Assembly (NCBI RefSeq): GCF_027595985.1 | Contig: NC_073304.1 | Span: 221,750,500-221,814,499, forward strand | DNA: 64,000 bases | Reading direction: 5' to 3' | Origin: Sorex araneus | Taxonomy: Eukaryota > Chordata > Mammalia > Eulipotyphla > Soricidae | Shown here: piece after piece, positions 45,569 to 57,160 of the stretch | How the letters are laid out: every line of letters begins with the position of its first letter | Position numbering within the stretch: the first letter of the stretch is position 1 | The notes under the pieces: model-generated | Databases searched by the model: none | What the model was told of the DNA's origin: nothing | The model's input: only the letters and a program-made list of their open reading frames with translations | Translations under genes and position numbers: made by a program

Positions 45569-45647
45569 CTCCTGCCGCCTCCCCACTCCAACTGCCGCCC
45601 TGAAGGAAACGCAATCTCCCGCCCATTCATTTGATTCACTTTATTTT

Positions 45648-46110
45648 AGGGGGCACACCCGGCGGCGCTGAGGGGCTGCTCTTCGCTGGGGTGGGGTGGG
45701 TGTTTGTTCCCGGCGGTGCTCCGGGGCCGGGCCTCCCGCGCGCCGAGCACGTGCCCAGCAGCGCGGCTGCCCCTCGGCCCGGAGCCGCTTTCCTCCAGCC
45801 CGTCGGGGCACACGCACAGATGTCGGTGCTGTCTGCTCCAGATGACAGCCCGACGGCTGGCAAGAGCTGCGATCCCAGAACCCGCGCCCGGGCCCCTTCC
45901 GTGCACGCGTGCGCACGTGCCGGTGCCAGGGCGGGTCCACCCTCTGCTGAGGTCACCTCTTCTCCGAGTCCGCGGGGCCCCGAGAGGCCCGCGGCACACG
46001 AAGGCCACCCCCAGGGACAGGAGTACCCGTGCCCTGAGACGGGGCACCCTTCTCACCCGGAAAGGCTGGTGGGGAGTAGGAGCCCCCGGCTCCACCTGCC
46101 CACGGGGCCC
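45648..46110. other. CpG-rich stretch starting in an old SINE
   Basis: Left part is an antisense family A remnant (GGGGGCACACCCGGCGGCGC). The rest is GC- and CpG-rich with no exon recognised. A long open frame through it is compositional. Confidence 0.4.
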
Positions 46111-46199
46111 TCAGAGCCCAGCCCCTGTGGCAGGGCGGGAGGGGCCCAGGGGAGTGACTCACAGCCTCCCCTCTCCACGCCGACACTGGGGTCCCAGGG

Positions 46200-46400
46200 T
46201 GGCCGAGGCCTCCGCCAGCTCCTGGCAGCCGGACTCAGTTCCCCAATGCAGCCGCCTCAGCACTGCCGCCAGCCTAAATCGCTTCCAGTTTGTTTAGTCA
46301 AAACCCTTGGCCCCACATCAAAGGCCCTTTTGGAGTTTCTGGGGGCTGCTGCTCTCCTGTGGTGTTTATTTCAGAGATGGCTCTGCCGTCACCGCCAGGC
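46200..46400. promoter_or_regulatory. Candidate enhancer with a TCF/LEF motif
   Basis: ACATCAAAGG (46315-46324) fits the TCF/LEF core, near TGTGGT (RUNX-like) and TGTTTATTT (forkhead-like). Function is inference. Confidence 0.3.
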
Positions 46401-46654
46401 GTGGGCGCGGCGGGACAGGAGGATGGTGCCACCTTTGGGATCAGAGCCGTTGGGGGCTGGGGGTTCGCTAAGGTTTCCCTGGGGGCAGCCGGACCCCCCA
46501 CACACATGGTCTGCTCCGGGCTCCCCTCTACCTGTGCAGGGGAGCCCATACTTGCTCCCTCTTGCTGGGGACCCCAGACAAGCCTCCTGGCTCTGACGTT
46601 TCACTCTGGGATTCTGGGGCTCAAGGCAGCACTCTCTGGGGGGCCCTAGGGCCC

Positions 46655-46800
46655 TAGCAACAGGGCAGCGGGGAGGGGGCGCTGGCCTTACACGAAGCGA
46701 CCCGGCATCCCATAGGGTCCCCGAGCACCGCCAGGAGTGATTCCTGAGTGCAAACCCCTGAGCATTGCCGGGGTGACCCCAAACAAAGCACAACAAACAA
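46655..46800 (+). mobile_element. SINE family A, shortened
   Basis: Head remnant and tail GGTGACCCCAAACAAAGC. Confidence 0.7.
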
Positions 46801-47094
46801 AAGACAACACCCTGTCTCCCCTCCCCTCATCTCAGTGCCCAGAGGCTCTCCCGGAGCACACTGCCCCCATCACTGGCCCTCCCGACTCTGGGCTGGACCA
46901 GCCGTCTCGGCCTCCTCGGGAGGAGAGATGGGGCAAGGGGCTGGAATATGTGCATAGTGTGTGGATGTGTGTGGGAGCACTTGGCAGCATGTGGGAGCGT
47001 GTGGGAGCATGTGGGAGAGTGATGTTCCAGCCGAGGAGCCCCATGGAGCTCTAGCACCTCTAGGTGTGGCCTAAACCAAAGCCTTTCCCTTTTC

Positions 47095-47330
47095 TTTCCT
47101 CCTCCTCCCTCTTCCTCCTCCTCCTCCTCTCCCTCCTCCTCCTCCTCTCCCTCCTCCTCCTCCTCTTCTTCCTCTTCTTCCTCCCTTTTCTCCTCTTCCT
47201 CCTCCTCTCCCTCCTCCTTCTCCTCTTCCTCCTTCTCCTTCTCCTTCTCCTCCTTCTCCTCCTCCCCCCTCTTTTCCTTCTTCTCCTCCTCCTTCTCTTC
47301 CTCCTCTTCCTCCTCCTTCTTCTTCTTTGT
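47095..47330. repeat. (CCT)n/(CTT)n polypyrimidine tract
   Basis: About 235 bp almost without purines, followed by a short TGTG run. Confidence 0.97.
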
Positions 47331-47474
47331 GTGTGTGTAACAGGGGAGTTGACTGAAGGACACTCCCAACACAGTGCTCTGAGGCCACTGGAGGTTCTGG
47401 GGATAAAACTCTGACCTCTCAGAGAAAGCATGAGGTCCCAGTCTCCCCCTTTTTTTATTTAATTAAAAAAATTG

Positions 47475-47650
47475 GGGGGGCTGGAGCGATAGCACAGCAG
47501 GTAGGGCGTTTGCCTTGCACGTGGCCAACCTGGGTTCGATTCCCAGCATCCCATATGGTCCCCTGAGCACTGCCAGGGGTAATTCCTGAGTGCAGAGCTA
47601 GGAGTGACCCCTGTGCATTGCCAGGTGTGACCCAAAAAGAAAAAAAAAAC
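47475..47650 (+). mobile_element. SINE family A
   Basis: Complete. Confidence 0.92.
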
Positions 47651-47651
47651 T

Positions 47652-47820
47652 TTGGGGGGAGGCGGTCACACCCGGCGTTGCAGAGGGGTTACTCCTGGCT
47701 TATGCACTCAGGAATTACTCCTGGCGGTGCTCAGAGGACCCTATGGGATGCTGGGAATCGAACCCGGGTCGACTGCGTGCAAGGCAAACGCCCTACCCGC
47801 TGTGCTATCGCTCCAGCCCC
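47652..47820 (-). mobile_element. SINE family A
   Basis: Tail-to-tail with the previous copy; TCCCCCTTTTATTT-like sequence flanks the pair. Confidence 0.9.
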
Positions 47821-47874
47821 TCCCCCTTTTATTTTTATCTGACTGGCCAAAGGTGCTGGAACTTCCATTTGGCC

Positions 47875-48010
47875 ACATGGCAGAGCCTGGCAAGCTCCCC
47901 GTGGCGTATTTGCTATGCCAAACACAGTAACAACAAGTCTCACAATGGAGATGTTACCGGTGACCACTCGAGCAAATCGATGAGCAATGGGACGACAGTG
48001 CTACAGTGCT
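47875..48010 (+). mobile_element. SINE family B, head-truncated
   Basis: GGCAGAGCCTGGCAAGCTCC to GACGACAGTGCTACAGTGC. Confidence 0.88.
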
Positions 48011-48283
48011 AATTCTTAACACCATGTGGCTGGTTCCTCAGAACTTAGTATAGAGAAGAGGGGCACCCTGTCCCGGTGAGGGGCCTGAGTGGGTGTGGGG
48101 CTCCTTCCTGGGAGACCCTCGGGGAAGATCTGCACCAGCTGAGGAAAAGCCAAGTCGAGGCCTCGGCATTCGCTGGGCCAGCAGCCGAGGGTCCAGGGGG
48201 AGAGAGAAGAGAATGAAGCAATGGGAGGCAGGTCATGAGGAGCCAGCAAGCGCACAACTTCAGGGAGGAAGTTTTCAACCACG

Positions 48284-48458
48284 GGGGGCCAGAGAGATAG
48301 TACAGCAGGGAGGATGTTTGCCCTGCATGCTGCTGACCCGGTTCGATCCCCGGCATCCCATATGTTGCCCCAAGCACTGCCAGGAATAATTTCTGAGTGC
48401 AGAGCCAGGAGTGACCACTGAGCATCACCAGGTATGAACCCCACCCCCCCACAAGAAA
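48284..48458 (+). mobile_element. SINE family A
   Basis: Complete. Confidence 0.87.
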
Positions 48459-48609
48459 GGACTTCCAACCAGGGGGTGCTGGAGTGCAAGGAGGCACCTG
48501 CCTTGCTCATGGCCGTGTCCCCCCAGCCTCACCTCAGCACCCTTCCTGCCTTCACAGTCCCCTTACCGCCGCGCTCTACACTTTGATCCCCTGGTGCAGA
48601 ATTGTCTCC

Positions 48610-48775
48610 GGAGCTGGAGCGATAATACAGCGGGTGGTCAGGTGGCATACTTGCCTTGCATGCAGCTGACCCAGGTTCAACCCCTGGCACCCCAGGAGGG
48701 ATCCCTGAGCACAGAGCCAGAAGTCAGTCCCGAGCACCACCAAGTTTGGCCCCAAAACAAAATCAAAATAATAAA
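48610..48775 (+). mobile_element. SINE family A
   Basis: Complete, diverged. Confidence 0.82.
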
Positions 48776-48829
48776 CAGGACAAGAATTTCCAGCTGTGGA
48801 TTGGGCCACCCTGGGCTGGGTCGATGTTC

Positions 48830-48950
48830 CCTTTTTTTTTTTTTGGTGAGGGGTGTGGGGGAGGTGTGGGAAGCCACACCCAGTAATACCCAAGGGTTGC
48901 TCCTGGCTCTCCGCTCAGGGGTCACTCCTGGCGGGGCTGCGTCCACTGGG
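48830..48950 (-). mobile_element. SINE family A, truncated
   Basis: Tail half only; followed by a 25-bp direct repeat (GTCCACYGGGACCCTAGTCG). Confidence 0.7.
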
Positions 48951-49261
48951 ACCCTAGTCGCTGTTGTCCACCGGGACCCTAGTCGCTGTCCCCTGGCCCC
49001 GGCCCAAGGCTATCCCTCTTCCTTCCCTCCTTCACAGACTCCTGCTTCCTCCTCTCCTCCTCTGAGTTTGCCCTCACTGCCTCCCCGCTGCCCTCTGTCC
49101 TGTCAGTGTTTCCCGTGGCCAGTGCCTCCTCTCAGCCCCAGGTCCTAGCTCTCTGCTGAACCGCGAGCGGGGTGCGGCTCTGCTCGAGCCTGCAAACCAA
49201 ACATGTGCCACGCCCTGGCTGGGTCCCCCAGCCCTCCCCCAAGTTAAAAACATTTTGTGTT

Positions 49262-49445
49262 GTGGGGCTGGAGCGGTAGCACAGCAGGGAGGGCGTTTGC
49301 CTTGCAGGCGGCCAACCCAGGTTCGATATCCAGCATCCCATATGGTCCCCCGAGCACTACCAGGAGTAATTCCTGAGTGCACGAGCCAGGAGTAACCCCT
49401 GTGCATCACAGGGTGTGACTCCCCCCACTCCCCCCCAAAAAAAAA
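49262..49445 (+). mobile_element. SINE family A
   Basis: Tail has C/A-rich insertion. Confidence 0.9.
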
Positions 49446-49837
49446 CAACATTTCATGATGGGGCTGAGCTGGGGAGGGGAAAATGCCACTTCCCTGAGCT
49501 ATGCTCGTCCTTCCCAGGGCTCCGGCCCAGCCTTCCCGTCCACCTGCTGAGGGGTCCCTTCTCCCAGCACCACTGGGGTCCCCCATGGTTCTGTGCTGTG
49601 CCAGGACAGAGGCTCTGCCTTCTCAGACAGGTGTCTCTTGGTCAGGGGGCGCAGGTGAAGGAGGGCCCCCAATCCGCACTCACCCTCTACCCCTCTATCA
49701 GCCTACTCCTCAGTCACATGAGTGGGGGTTGCAACGGTGGATTAAAACCATTGGCTCGGCTGAAGGGTTTGCGCATATCCCTGGCATAGTTGCTAACCCC
49801 CTGGAAGTACGTTTTTTGTTTTGGGTTTTTTGGTTTT

Positions 49838-50008
49838 TTTTTTTTCTTTTTGGGTCACACCCGGAGATGCACAGGGGTTACTCCTGGCTCTGCACTCAGG
49901 AATTACTCCTGGCGATGCTCGGGGAACCATATGGGATGCTGGGAATCGAACCCTGGTCGATCACGTGCAAGGCAAACGCCCTACCCCCTGTGCTATCGCT
50001 CCAGCCCC
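49838..50008 (-). mobile_element. SINE family A, young
   Basis: CCCCTGGAAGTAC / CCCCTGGAAATAG on both sides. Confidence 0.93.
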
Positions 50009-50387
50009 TGGAAATAGGTTTTTAACAGTTCCAGGGTCCCAGATCAGGGTGGGTGGCTCTGGGGCGGGGGGTCTCCTGTGCCCGTGGTTTCTCTAAAGCT
50101 GGCCCTCAGGGGTGTGTTGGCGCAGGGGACCCACCAGGGAAGAAGCTAACTGCAGTAGCTGGGGGTGTGGCCTGGGCTGGGCTGCCTGGGGGCTGTGGGG
50201 GCGGGCGCAGGAGGGGCTGTGCCAAGGGTGGGGCTGGTGTGGCAAAATGAAGGGCCCTGAGGCTCAGCACAGGGCAGTGTGAGGACTGAGCCTGGTGTCA
50301 CCCCAGGGAGCCGCCCTGGGCCCCCAGGATGCCCAGGGAGTCAGGAGTCCCCTCTGCTCCCTTTTCTTCTAAAAAAAAAATCATTTA

Positions 50388-50567
50388 GGGGCTGGAGCGA
50401 TAGCACAGCGGAGAGGGCATTTGCCTTGCACATGGCCGACCCGGGTTCAATTCCCGGCATCCCATATGGTCCCCCGAGCACTGCCAGGAGTAATTCCTGA
50501 GTGCAGAGCCAGGAGTAACCCTTGTGCATTGTCAGGTGTGATACAAAAAGCTAAAAAAAAAAAAGAA
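50388..50567 (+). mobile_element. SINE family A
   Basis: Near consensus. Confidence 0.93.
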
Positions 50568-50569
50568 AT

Positions 50570-50780
50570 TTTTTTTTTGCCCTTTATTTAAACACCATTG
50601 CTTACAAAGTTATTCCTGATGCATTTGTTACAGGCAAATGTAAATAATCCAACCCTAATCCCTCCACCAGCGTCACCTCCCCTCTACCATTGTCCCCATT
50701 TCCCTAACCATTCCTCTGCCCCACTAGCAACCTCCAGATGCTGGTCCCTTTCTCGTTAAATGTATGCCATCCCTGTAGTA
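50570..50780 (-). mobile_element. Possible LINE 3' end, antisense
   Basis: CCCTTTATTTAAACACCATT start and pyrimidine-rich body resemble the piece at 33660-33845. Confidence 0.4.
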
Positions 50781-50798
50781 AAATATAGCTCTGATTAT

Positions 50799-51005
50799 TT
50801 GTGTGTGTGTGTGTGTATGTGTGTGTGTGTGTGCGCACACGCTCGAGTGCGTTGGGGGAGGCACACCCTCCAGTGCTCAGGGCTTCCTCCTGGCTCTGTG
50901 CTCAGGGATCATTCCTGGTGGGGCTTAGGAGACCAGACGGGGTTCCAAGGACCAAATCCAGGCAGTCGCGTGCTTGGCTTACGCCTGTACCTATCTCCCT
51001 GGCCT
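50799..51005 (-). mobile_element. (TG)n run and SINE family A
   Basis: TG run 50799-50835, old SINE 50855-51005. Confidence 0.75.
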
Positions 51006-51880
51006 CGCTGTAATTACCCTATCAGCAGTATAATAGCAGGTGCGGGAAGAGTAGGAACTATATTGCTGTGTGTAAGGCATCATCTCTTGGGTGATCGTAA
51101 GTCTATTAATAGGCTCTGTAACAACATCGTCAGCCGTCTGTGTGGGGTCCCACGTGTGTCCCTGACACCCGCTCTACCTGGCCTCACTATCCCGTGTGCT
51201 CTCAGAGGAACCCAAGACCAGAGTGGACCTCACTCAAGGTCCTGTGGCCAGTAGGGCCTCGCCCCACCTGGCTCTCTGGCGAGCCTCCCAGCCTCCTCTC
51301 CCAGCCCAGAGCCGGCACGGATGGGAACGCAGGGCCTGGATGGCAGAGTGGAGGCGCCCGGCAGAGGGCTTGCCTCGGCCGTGGACGCTGCTCTGTCGGC
51401 TGAGGAGCAATTAGAAACTCCCAGAACAGCCGGCCTCAGCCTCGAGCGAGAGGGCCTCTGCAGCCGGGCTCTTGGGAAATTTGCCCCCTCGGGAAATCCG
51501 TCCGCGAGCCTCTGCAACAGGCGGGGAGACTGACGGTTCCACCCTCCGCACCCAGGGGCCCCTTGCTGGGCAGCCTGGCTCTGCCCAGGGCCCGCAGCAG
51601 GGAGCCGGCGGGGGTGGGGGGGACAGGATGGACAGGCTGGAGCCTTTGGGGGCAGAGGTGAGGGGGTGGTAGAGGAGTGGGAGCTCCAGGAAGGGAGAGA
51701 CAGAGGCGAGAGGGTCTCAGAGTTAGGGGAGCAGGGAGGGCGGGAGGAAGGGGGTGGGACTGGAGGGAGCCCCAGAGCTGGCTCAGGGGACCAGGTCAGG
51801 CCAGGAGAGAGCAGGAACGGGCTCAGGGGAGGAGCCAGAGGCTGGAGGGAGGCCCAGGCTCTGTAAGGACTGACACGGGG
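51005..51880. other. SINE-free GC-rich block
   Basis: No exon recognised. Contains twin kappaB-like motifs (GGGAAATTT at 51474, GGGAAATCC at 51491). Confidence 0.35.
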
Positions 51881-51882
51881 GC

Positions 51883-51883
51883 T

Positions 51884-51941
<58 letters not shown>

Positions 51942-52620
51942 TGTGTGCATGTGTGAGAGAGAGTGACAGTGTGTGTGTGAGAGTGAAAGTGTGAGTGTGA
52001 GCATGTATTTAAGTGTGTGACAGTGAGTGTGTGTGAGGGAGTATGTGAGAGAGTGGGATTGGGGGACAGTGAGGGTAAGAGTATGAGGGTGCGAAAGTGT
52101 GAGTGCGTAAGAGTGAGAGTGTGAGTTGTGAAAATGAATGTCTGAGCGGGTGAGAGTGAAGTGGGAGTGAGAGTAGGTGAGCGTGTGTGAGAGTGAGCGT
52201 GTGAGAGCGTGTGACAGTGAGTGTGTGAGTGAGAATTGTGCGCATGTCTGAGAGTGTGGGAGTGAGTAATGAGTGTGGAGTTGTGAAAGTGTGAGAGTGG
52301 CCGTGAGTGCACTCCTGAGAGTGCATGAGTGTGTAGGGGACGTCATGTATGGGTGTGCAGGCTCTACAAAGCGTGACTGGTGAGTATGGAGGGTTTGTAT
52401 GTGTGGTATGTGTATGTATGTGTGTGCATGATGGGTGTATGTGTGCAGTGTGTGAGAGTGGGGGGTGTGACGTGTATATGTGTGTGTGGTGTGTGAGTGT
52501 GTGGTGGTGTGTGATGTATGTGGATATAGTGTGAGTATGGGTGTATGTGAATATGTGTGTGGTGTGGGGGGTATGTGCTGTGTATGTATGTATATATGTG
52601 GTGTGTGACTGTGACAGTGA
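51883..52620. repeat. Degenerate TG/GTGAGAG tract
   Basis: About 740 bp: pure TG to about 51931, then GTGTGAGAGTGAG units, then TGTATGTG units. Confidence 0.95.
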
Positions 52621-52639
52621 GGCGTGCCCACGTGTGTGG

Positions 52640-54180
52640 GTGTTCAGACTGTGTAAGACACTCGTGAGTATGTGTGTGTTGAAGAAGAGGAAGGAGGGGT
52701 CCCCTGGACCAAGAACAGGTCTGCGCCCAAGCAAGTGTCCCACCTGCCACGGGCCTGTACCCCTTCTCTGCAGCCCAGTCCCTCTCTCCCTCCTTGGGGG
52801 CGGCCCCAGGCACTGTGCATGAAGTGTTTCCCTCCTTGGGGCTCCCACAAAGACCGCAGTGTTTGGGCCCCTCCCTCCAGCCCCGCCCCTCTGCTTCCTG
52901 CTTCTGTCTGAGTCTGGGAATGCCTGCTTCTCCCAGGGGTGTCCCAGGGAGGGGTGCGGGTGGTGGAAGCCACCAGGAGCGGAGGGGCTCAAGGGCCTGG
53001 GGTGCTGGCCGGCCACTCTGGCTGCCCGCGGCAAGGGTGGGCTTTGCCTGCCCGCCTGCCTGCCCTGCGCGCCCCTTTCCTTTGCACCAGCCCCGAGGCT
53101 GAGTTTCTGGTTCCCGTCTCCCTGGCCCCCACAGTGTTTCTGGGGGGTATTTCACAGCTGACAACTGGGCCACCCCGTGAACTCGGGCCTGGACAGTCCC
53201 CTGCGCTGGGCCTCCTTGGACTCTAAATGGCGTGAGTTCTCGGCCCCCCAGCTCAGTTTCCACACCTGAAAGAAGTGAGGACAAGTGTGTGAGCCGGGGC
53301 ATGGGGGCCCCATCTCCTGCCCCCCAGCATGGGGCCGCTGGGCGCAGCACTGGGTGGGGGTGGGAGCACAGCAGGGAGCACGGGGCAGGGGGCTGCCATG
53401 GGGGTGCCCTGCCAGCCTCAGACCCTCCCCAGGGGGCGGGTTCTCAGGGCAAAGCTGCCTCCACCCACACCCGGGGTGCCCAGTCTGTGCCAGGGGGCCT
53501 CACACGCTGGACCCGGGACCCCAGGTGTCAGCTCATGCCCAGCCGTCCAGTGGGGTTGGCACTGAGCGAAGCAACACCAGCCTTCAGGCTCAGCGGGGGC
53601 CCAGGGGGGCTGCTCGACCTCTGGTCTGTGAGGTCCTGGGCCGCCCGGGGCCCATGTGTGTGCCAGGTGCCTGGCCATGGCAGTGTCCACGTGTGTGACT
53701 GCGTGTCAGACAAACGCCGGGCACGGGGACGCGGCAGGAAGGGTCAGGGGCAGCCCAGGACGAGTGTCAGGACGGCCAGCTCCCCTTTCAGGAAGTCTGC
53801 CCAAGGAAAATAAACTGGGCCCCGCTCGGTGGGGGGCCCGCGACAGAGGGGCGGGAGGGAAGGGGCTGAAGAGTGGAGGAGGTCGCTGGTCTCACCGGTC
53901 ACATGATACCCGCCGTGGGCCAGGCTGGTCTCTGGTCTCTGCCTCCCCGCTTGTGCCCAGGCAGCCTGGTGCCCCTCCGACCTTCAGCTCCTTCCTCTCC
54001 CTCCTCGCACCTCCTCCCTCCTCCCTCCTCCCCGCTCCTCCTACTGCCCTGCCAGGGCCCAGCCCTGTCTCCCTCACCCTGGAGGACCATGGGTGGGCGC
54101 AGAGATGGTCTCTCCCAAGCAGGTGAGATATTCAGAGAACCTCATAAGCCATGTCCAGCTTCATTCTCATTTTCTGTTTT
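52640..54180. other. SINE-free GC-rich block
   Basis: About 1.5 kb of unique DNA without recognisable exon. Contains TCAGGAAGTCTGCCCAAGG with GGAAAATAAACTGGGCC near 53790-53820. Confidence 0.35.
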
Positions 54181-54387
54181 GTGTTTGTTTGGGGTTGAAG
54201 TCACACACTCACATGCACACCCCAACACAAAGTCAAACGGAAACAAAGCAGGAGGCGTGTGAGGTGTCACGGCCAGCACCCTGCGCCCGAGCTGGACCCC
54301 TGACGTCAACAAGCAACACTACCAGGTGTGTGCCAGCCCCTCAGCCCACTTGCCCCTCCATGACCACCCGACCCCCAAAGGGCACAA

Positions 54388-54403
54388 GAGCGCCACCAAG
54401 CGG
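54388..54403 (-). promoter_or_regulatory. Third candidate CTCF site, minus orientation
   Basis: Read on the minus strand: CCGCTTGGTGGCGCTC, about two mismatches to the core. Confidence 0.35.
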
Positions 54404-54546
54404 CTGACTCCAGTAAACACGGCAGCCAACCCCGCTAAGGGACCCAGTGTAGATGAGTGTGACCCAATCACAGCAGAAAGAAGCACCTGGGGTGGGGGGA
54501 GGCGGGAGGAGAAAGAAAAACCGGGTGTTTACAGAATCACTAACGG

Positions 54547-54720
54547 GGCCTGGAGAGATAGGCCAGTGGGTAGAGCTTTGTCTTGCAGGTGGCTGACCAC
54601 GGTTCAATCCCCAGCATCCCACATGCACCCCCCCAACTCCCAAACCTCCACAAAAGTGATCCTTGCTTGCAGAGCCGGGAAAAAGCCCCGAGCACCACCA
54701 GGTGTGGCCCAAAAGTTTTT
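54547..54720 (+). mobile_element. SINE family A, old
   Basis: Complete, diverged. Confidence 0.8.
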
Positions 54721-54737
54721 TTAAAATTTTATTTATT

Positions 54738-54912
54738 TATTTATTTTTTGCATTTTGGGTCACACCTCGTGATGCTCAGGGGTCACTCCTGGCTCTGTAC
54801 TCAGGAATTACCCCTGGCCGTGCTCAGGGGACCATATGGGATGCTGGGAATTGAACCCGGGTCAGCCGCATGCAAGGCAAATGCCCTACCCACTGTGCTA
54901 TTGCTCCAGCTC
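54738..54912 (-). mobile_element. SINE family A
   Basis: Inverted pair with the previous copy. Confidence 0.9.
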
Positions 54913-55059
54913 CCCCCCCAATTTTTTTTTTAAGTAGACTTGACATCTTTCCACTACAGCAGCATCAAGAACAAGAGTTCCCAGGCCCGGCAGGTGTGAT
55001 ACAGGCGTGTGGTTCCCAGGGACTCTCAGGACACACGGAGTGGAGGAAGAGGGCATGGA

Positions 55060-55238
55060 GAGGGATAGGAGTGAGAGGTCAGCAGGGAGGGCACTTGCCC
55101 TGCACGCGGCAGAGCCGGGTTTACTCCCCGGCATCCCCCGAGATATCCCCCGAGCACCACCAGGAGTAATTCCTGAGAGTAGAGCCCGGAGTAAGCCCTG
55201 AGCATCACGGGGTGTGGTCCAAAACCAAAACAAAAAGA
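55060..55238 (+). mobile_element. SINE family A
   Basis: Diverged head, clear body and tail. Confidence 0.82.
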
Positions 55239-55239
55239 T

Positions 55240-55700
55240 GGGATGGAAAACTGTCCCCGTGTGTGGCCAGGCCCTGGGTCGGAGCCTGGCTGACCTTGAC
55301 TCCGCACCTTCCCGACCTCAGACCCAGCCCTGGCCTTCTGTCACCACCGCCCTGGGTTTAGCCGCTAACAGCTGGGGAGGCCAGTGCTGGGAGGGGCCGG
55401 AGGGGCCGGGAGAGGGACCAGACAGCTGAACGGGGAGGGGAGGAAGGAGGAGAGGGCGACGCGGAGGGTGGTGGGTGGACCTGGAGGGCCCGCAGGCCTC
55501 CTCGGGCACTTGTTGAAAATTTGAAAATTCCAGTAACCAGCCCCACCCCCAGCCCGTGGGCCCCCGTCTCTGAAGGCCGGGCACCTGGAGAACGCAAGGT
55601 GTGCACCGCCCGCCAGCCCTGCTAGGGGCAGAGTCGGTGGGCACAGAGGCCGCCTCCAGGCCTGGGCTTGCAGGGAAGCCTGGCGGGGGTAGAGGAGTAA
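55240..55700. other. GC-rich unique DNA
   Basis: No feature recognised. Confidence 0.3.
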
Positions 55701-55702
55701 AA

Positions 55703-55880
55703 GGCCGGGGCTGAGTGATGGCCCAGCGGGGAGGGCGTTTGTCTTGCACACACTACCTGGGTTCCATCCCGGCACCCCACGTGGTCCCCTGAGCATCTCG
55801 GGGTGTGATTCCTGAGTGCAGAGCCGGGAGTAACCCCTGAGCATTGCTGCCTGTGAGCCCCCCGCAAAAAAACAAAAACA
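55703..55880 (+). mobile_element. SINE family A
   Basis: Complete, GC-rich. Confidence 0.85.
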
Positions 55881-55881
55881 A

Positions 55882-56645
55882 TCAGAGTCAAAGCCAGGTT
55901 TCTCAGGCCCCTTGAGTCCCTTCCCAGCCTGTCTGAGTGGGTGGGAAGGACCCCCGTTCTGGGCCTCGTGTGTGGGATGGGGGGACGTCTCGGGAGGGGT
56001 GTCGGGCCTGGCCTTGCTGCCCCAGATGTCCTTCCCGAGCTGCAGTGCCCACTTCCCCACACCCGCTCGCCCAGGGCTGGTCTCCACGGCCAGCCTTGGG
56101 GAAGTGAGTTCAACCTGCTCTTCCCCACAGCCCCGCCCAGGCCTCCCCCGGGGGGACCCAGACCCACCACAGCCTAAAGCCAGGACATCCCCCAGCTCCC
56201 CTTAGGAGGGGATCGGGAAGAACTGCCAAAAGCCGTGTCTTCACCCCTGTGCCCCCTGCCTGAGCCCCCCACTCAGCTGTCAGCTCCTCGGCTCACAGCC
56301 CACCCCCCAGAGCCCCCCGCCCCCGCCACGCCGTGGGTGGGATCCCTGAGCACAGGCCGAGCAGCTGGCCAGACCACCTGCCTCAGAAAGACCAAATGCA
56401 AGGCCGGGAGGAAGGCAGCGGGGAAGCCAGGCCAGCAGAGGGGCGAGGCCATGGGGGGGCAGGGGGCGGGGGGGGGGTCGAAGATCTGAGGACCCCGGAG
56501 GAGTCATTTTCACCGCAGGGCCTGAGGGAGGCATCTGTGTTCTGAGGGCGGCCTTGCAGCTCCGTGAGCTTCTCCCCACCGTGCCACACATGTTCTCCCA
56601 TTCCAGGTCTCAGTTCATGGCACATTACCTGTTCACCTCATGTTT
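55882..56645. other. GC-rich unique DNA
   Basis: No exon recognised; a short G-run lies near 56470. Confidence 0.3.
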
Positions 56646-56654
56646 GTATTATTT

Positions 56655-56790
56655 TTTTGGTTTGGTTTTTGGGGAGACACACCCAGCGGTGTTCAGGAGG
56701 CCACATATGGTGCTGAGGATGGAACCAGGGTTGGCCGAGTGTAAGGCAAGTGACTTAGCCCCGTGCTAGCTCTCTGGCCTCTAAAGTCAA

Positions 56791-56843
<53 letters not shown>

Positions 56844-57048
56844 CGCGCACTCGCGGGCACACACACACACACACACACAGGCACACCACTGGTCACAACT
56901 GGTGGTGCTCAGGGCTTACCACTGACTGTGCACAGGGATCACCCCTGGCAGGGATCAGGGAAGTAAATGCAGAGCCAGGGATCAAACCCAGTTCAGTCAT
57001 GTGCAAGGCCTTACTCACCCCATTGTACTCTCTCTCTCCAGAACCCCT
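56655..57048 (-). mobile_element. Two old SINE family A copies around a TG/CA repeat
   Basis: SINEs 56655-56780 and 56890-57045; between them (TG)n 56793-56832 turning into GCGCGC and (CA)n to 56880. Confidence 0.78.
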
Positions 57049-57094
57049 ATATAATTTTTGGTCTCTGTGTATATGTGCGTGTGCATGAACACAC

Positions 57095-57160
57095 ATGAGC
57101 ACAGAGCCAGGAGTAAACGCCCTGAGCACCGTTGAGTATGAATTACAACCAACCAAGACT
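57095..57160 (+). mobile_element. SINE family A tail fragment
   Basis: GAGCACAGAGCCAGGAGTAA only. Confidence 0.55.

Noticed and set aside
45631-46596. Open frame of 321 codons on the plus strand
   Set aside because: It starts in an old SINE and runs through GC-rich DNA, where stops are rare; other frames are open too, composition is Pro/Gly/Arg/Ser-rich and no domain is seen.
51230-53350. Overlapping minus-strand frames of 282-360 codons rich in His and Thr
   Set aside because: They translate the TG/CA tract (HTHT repeats) and its flanks.
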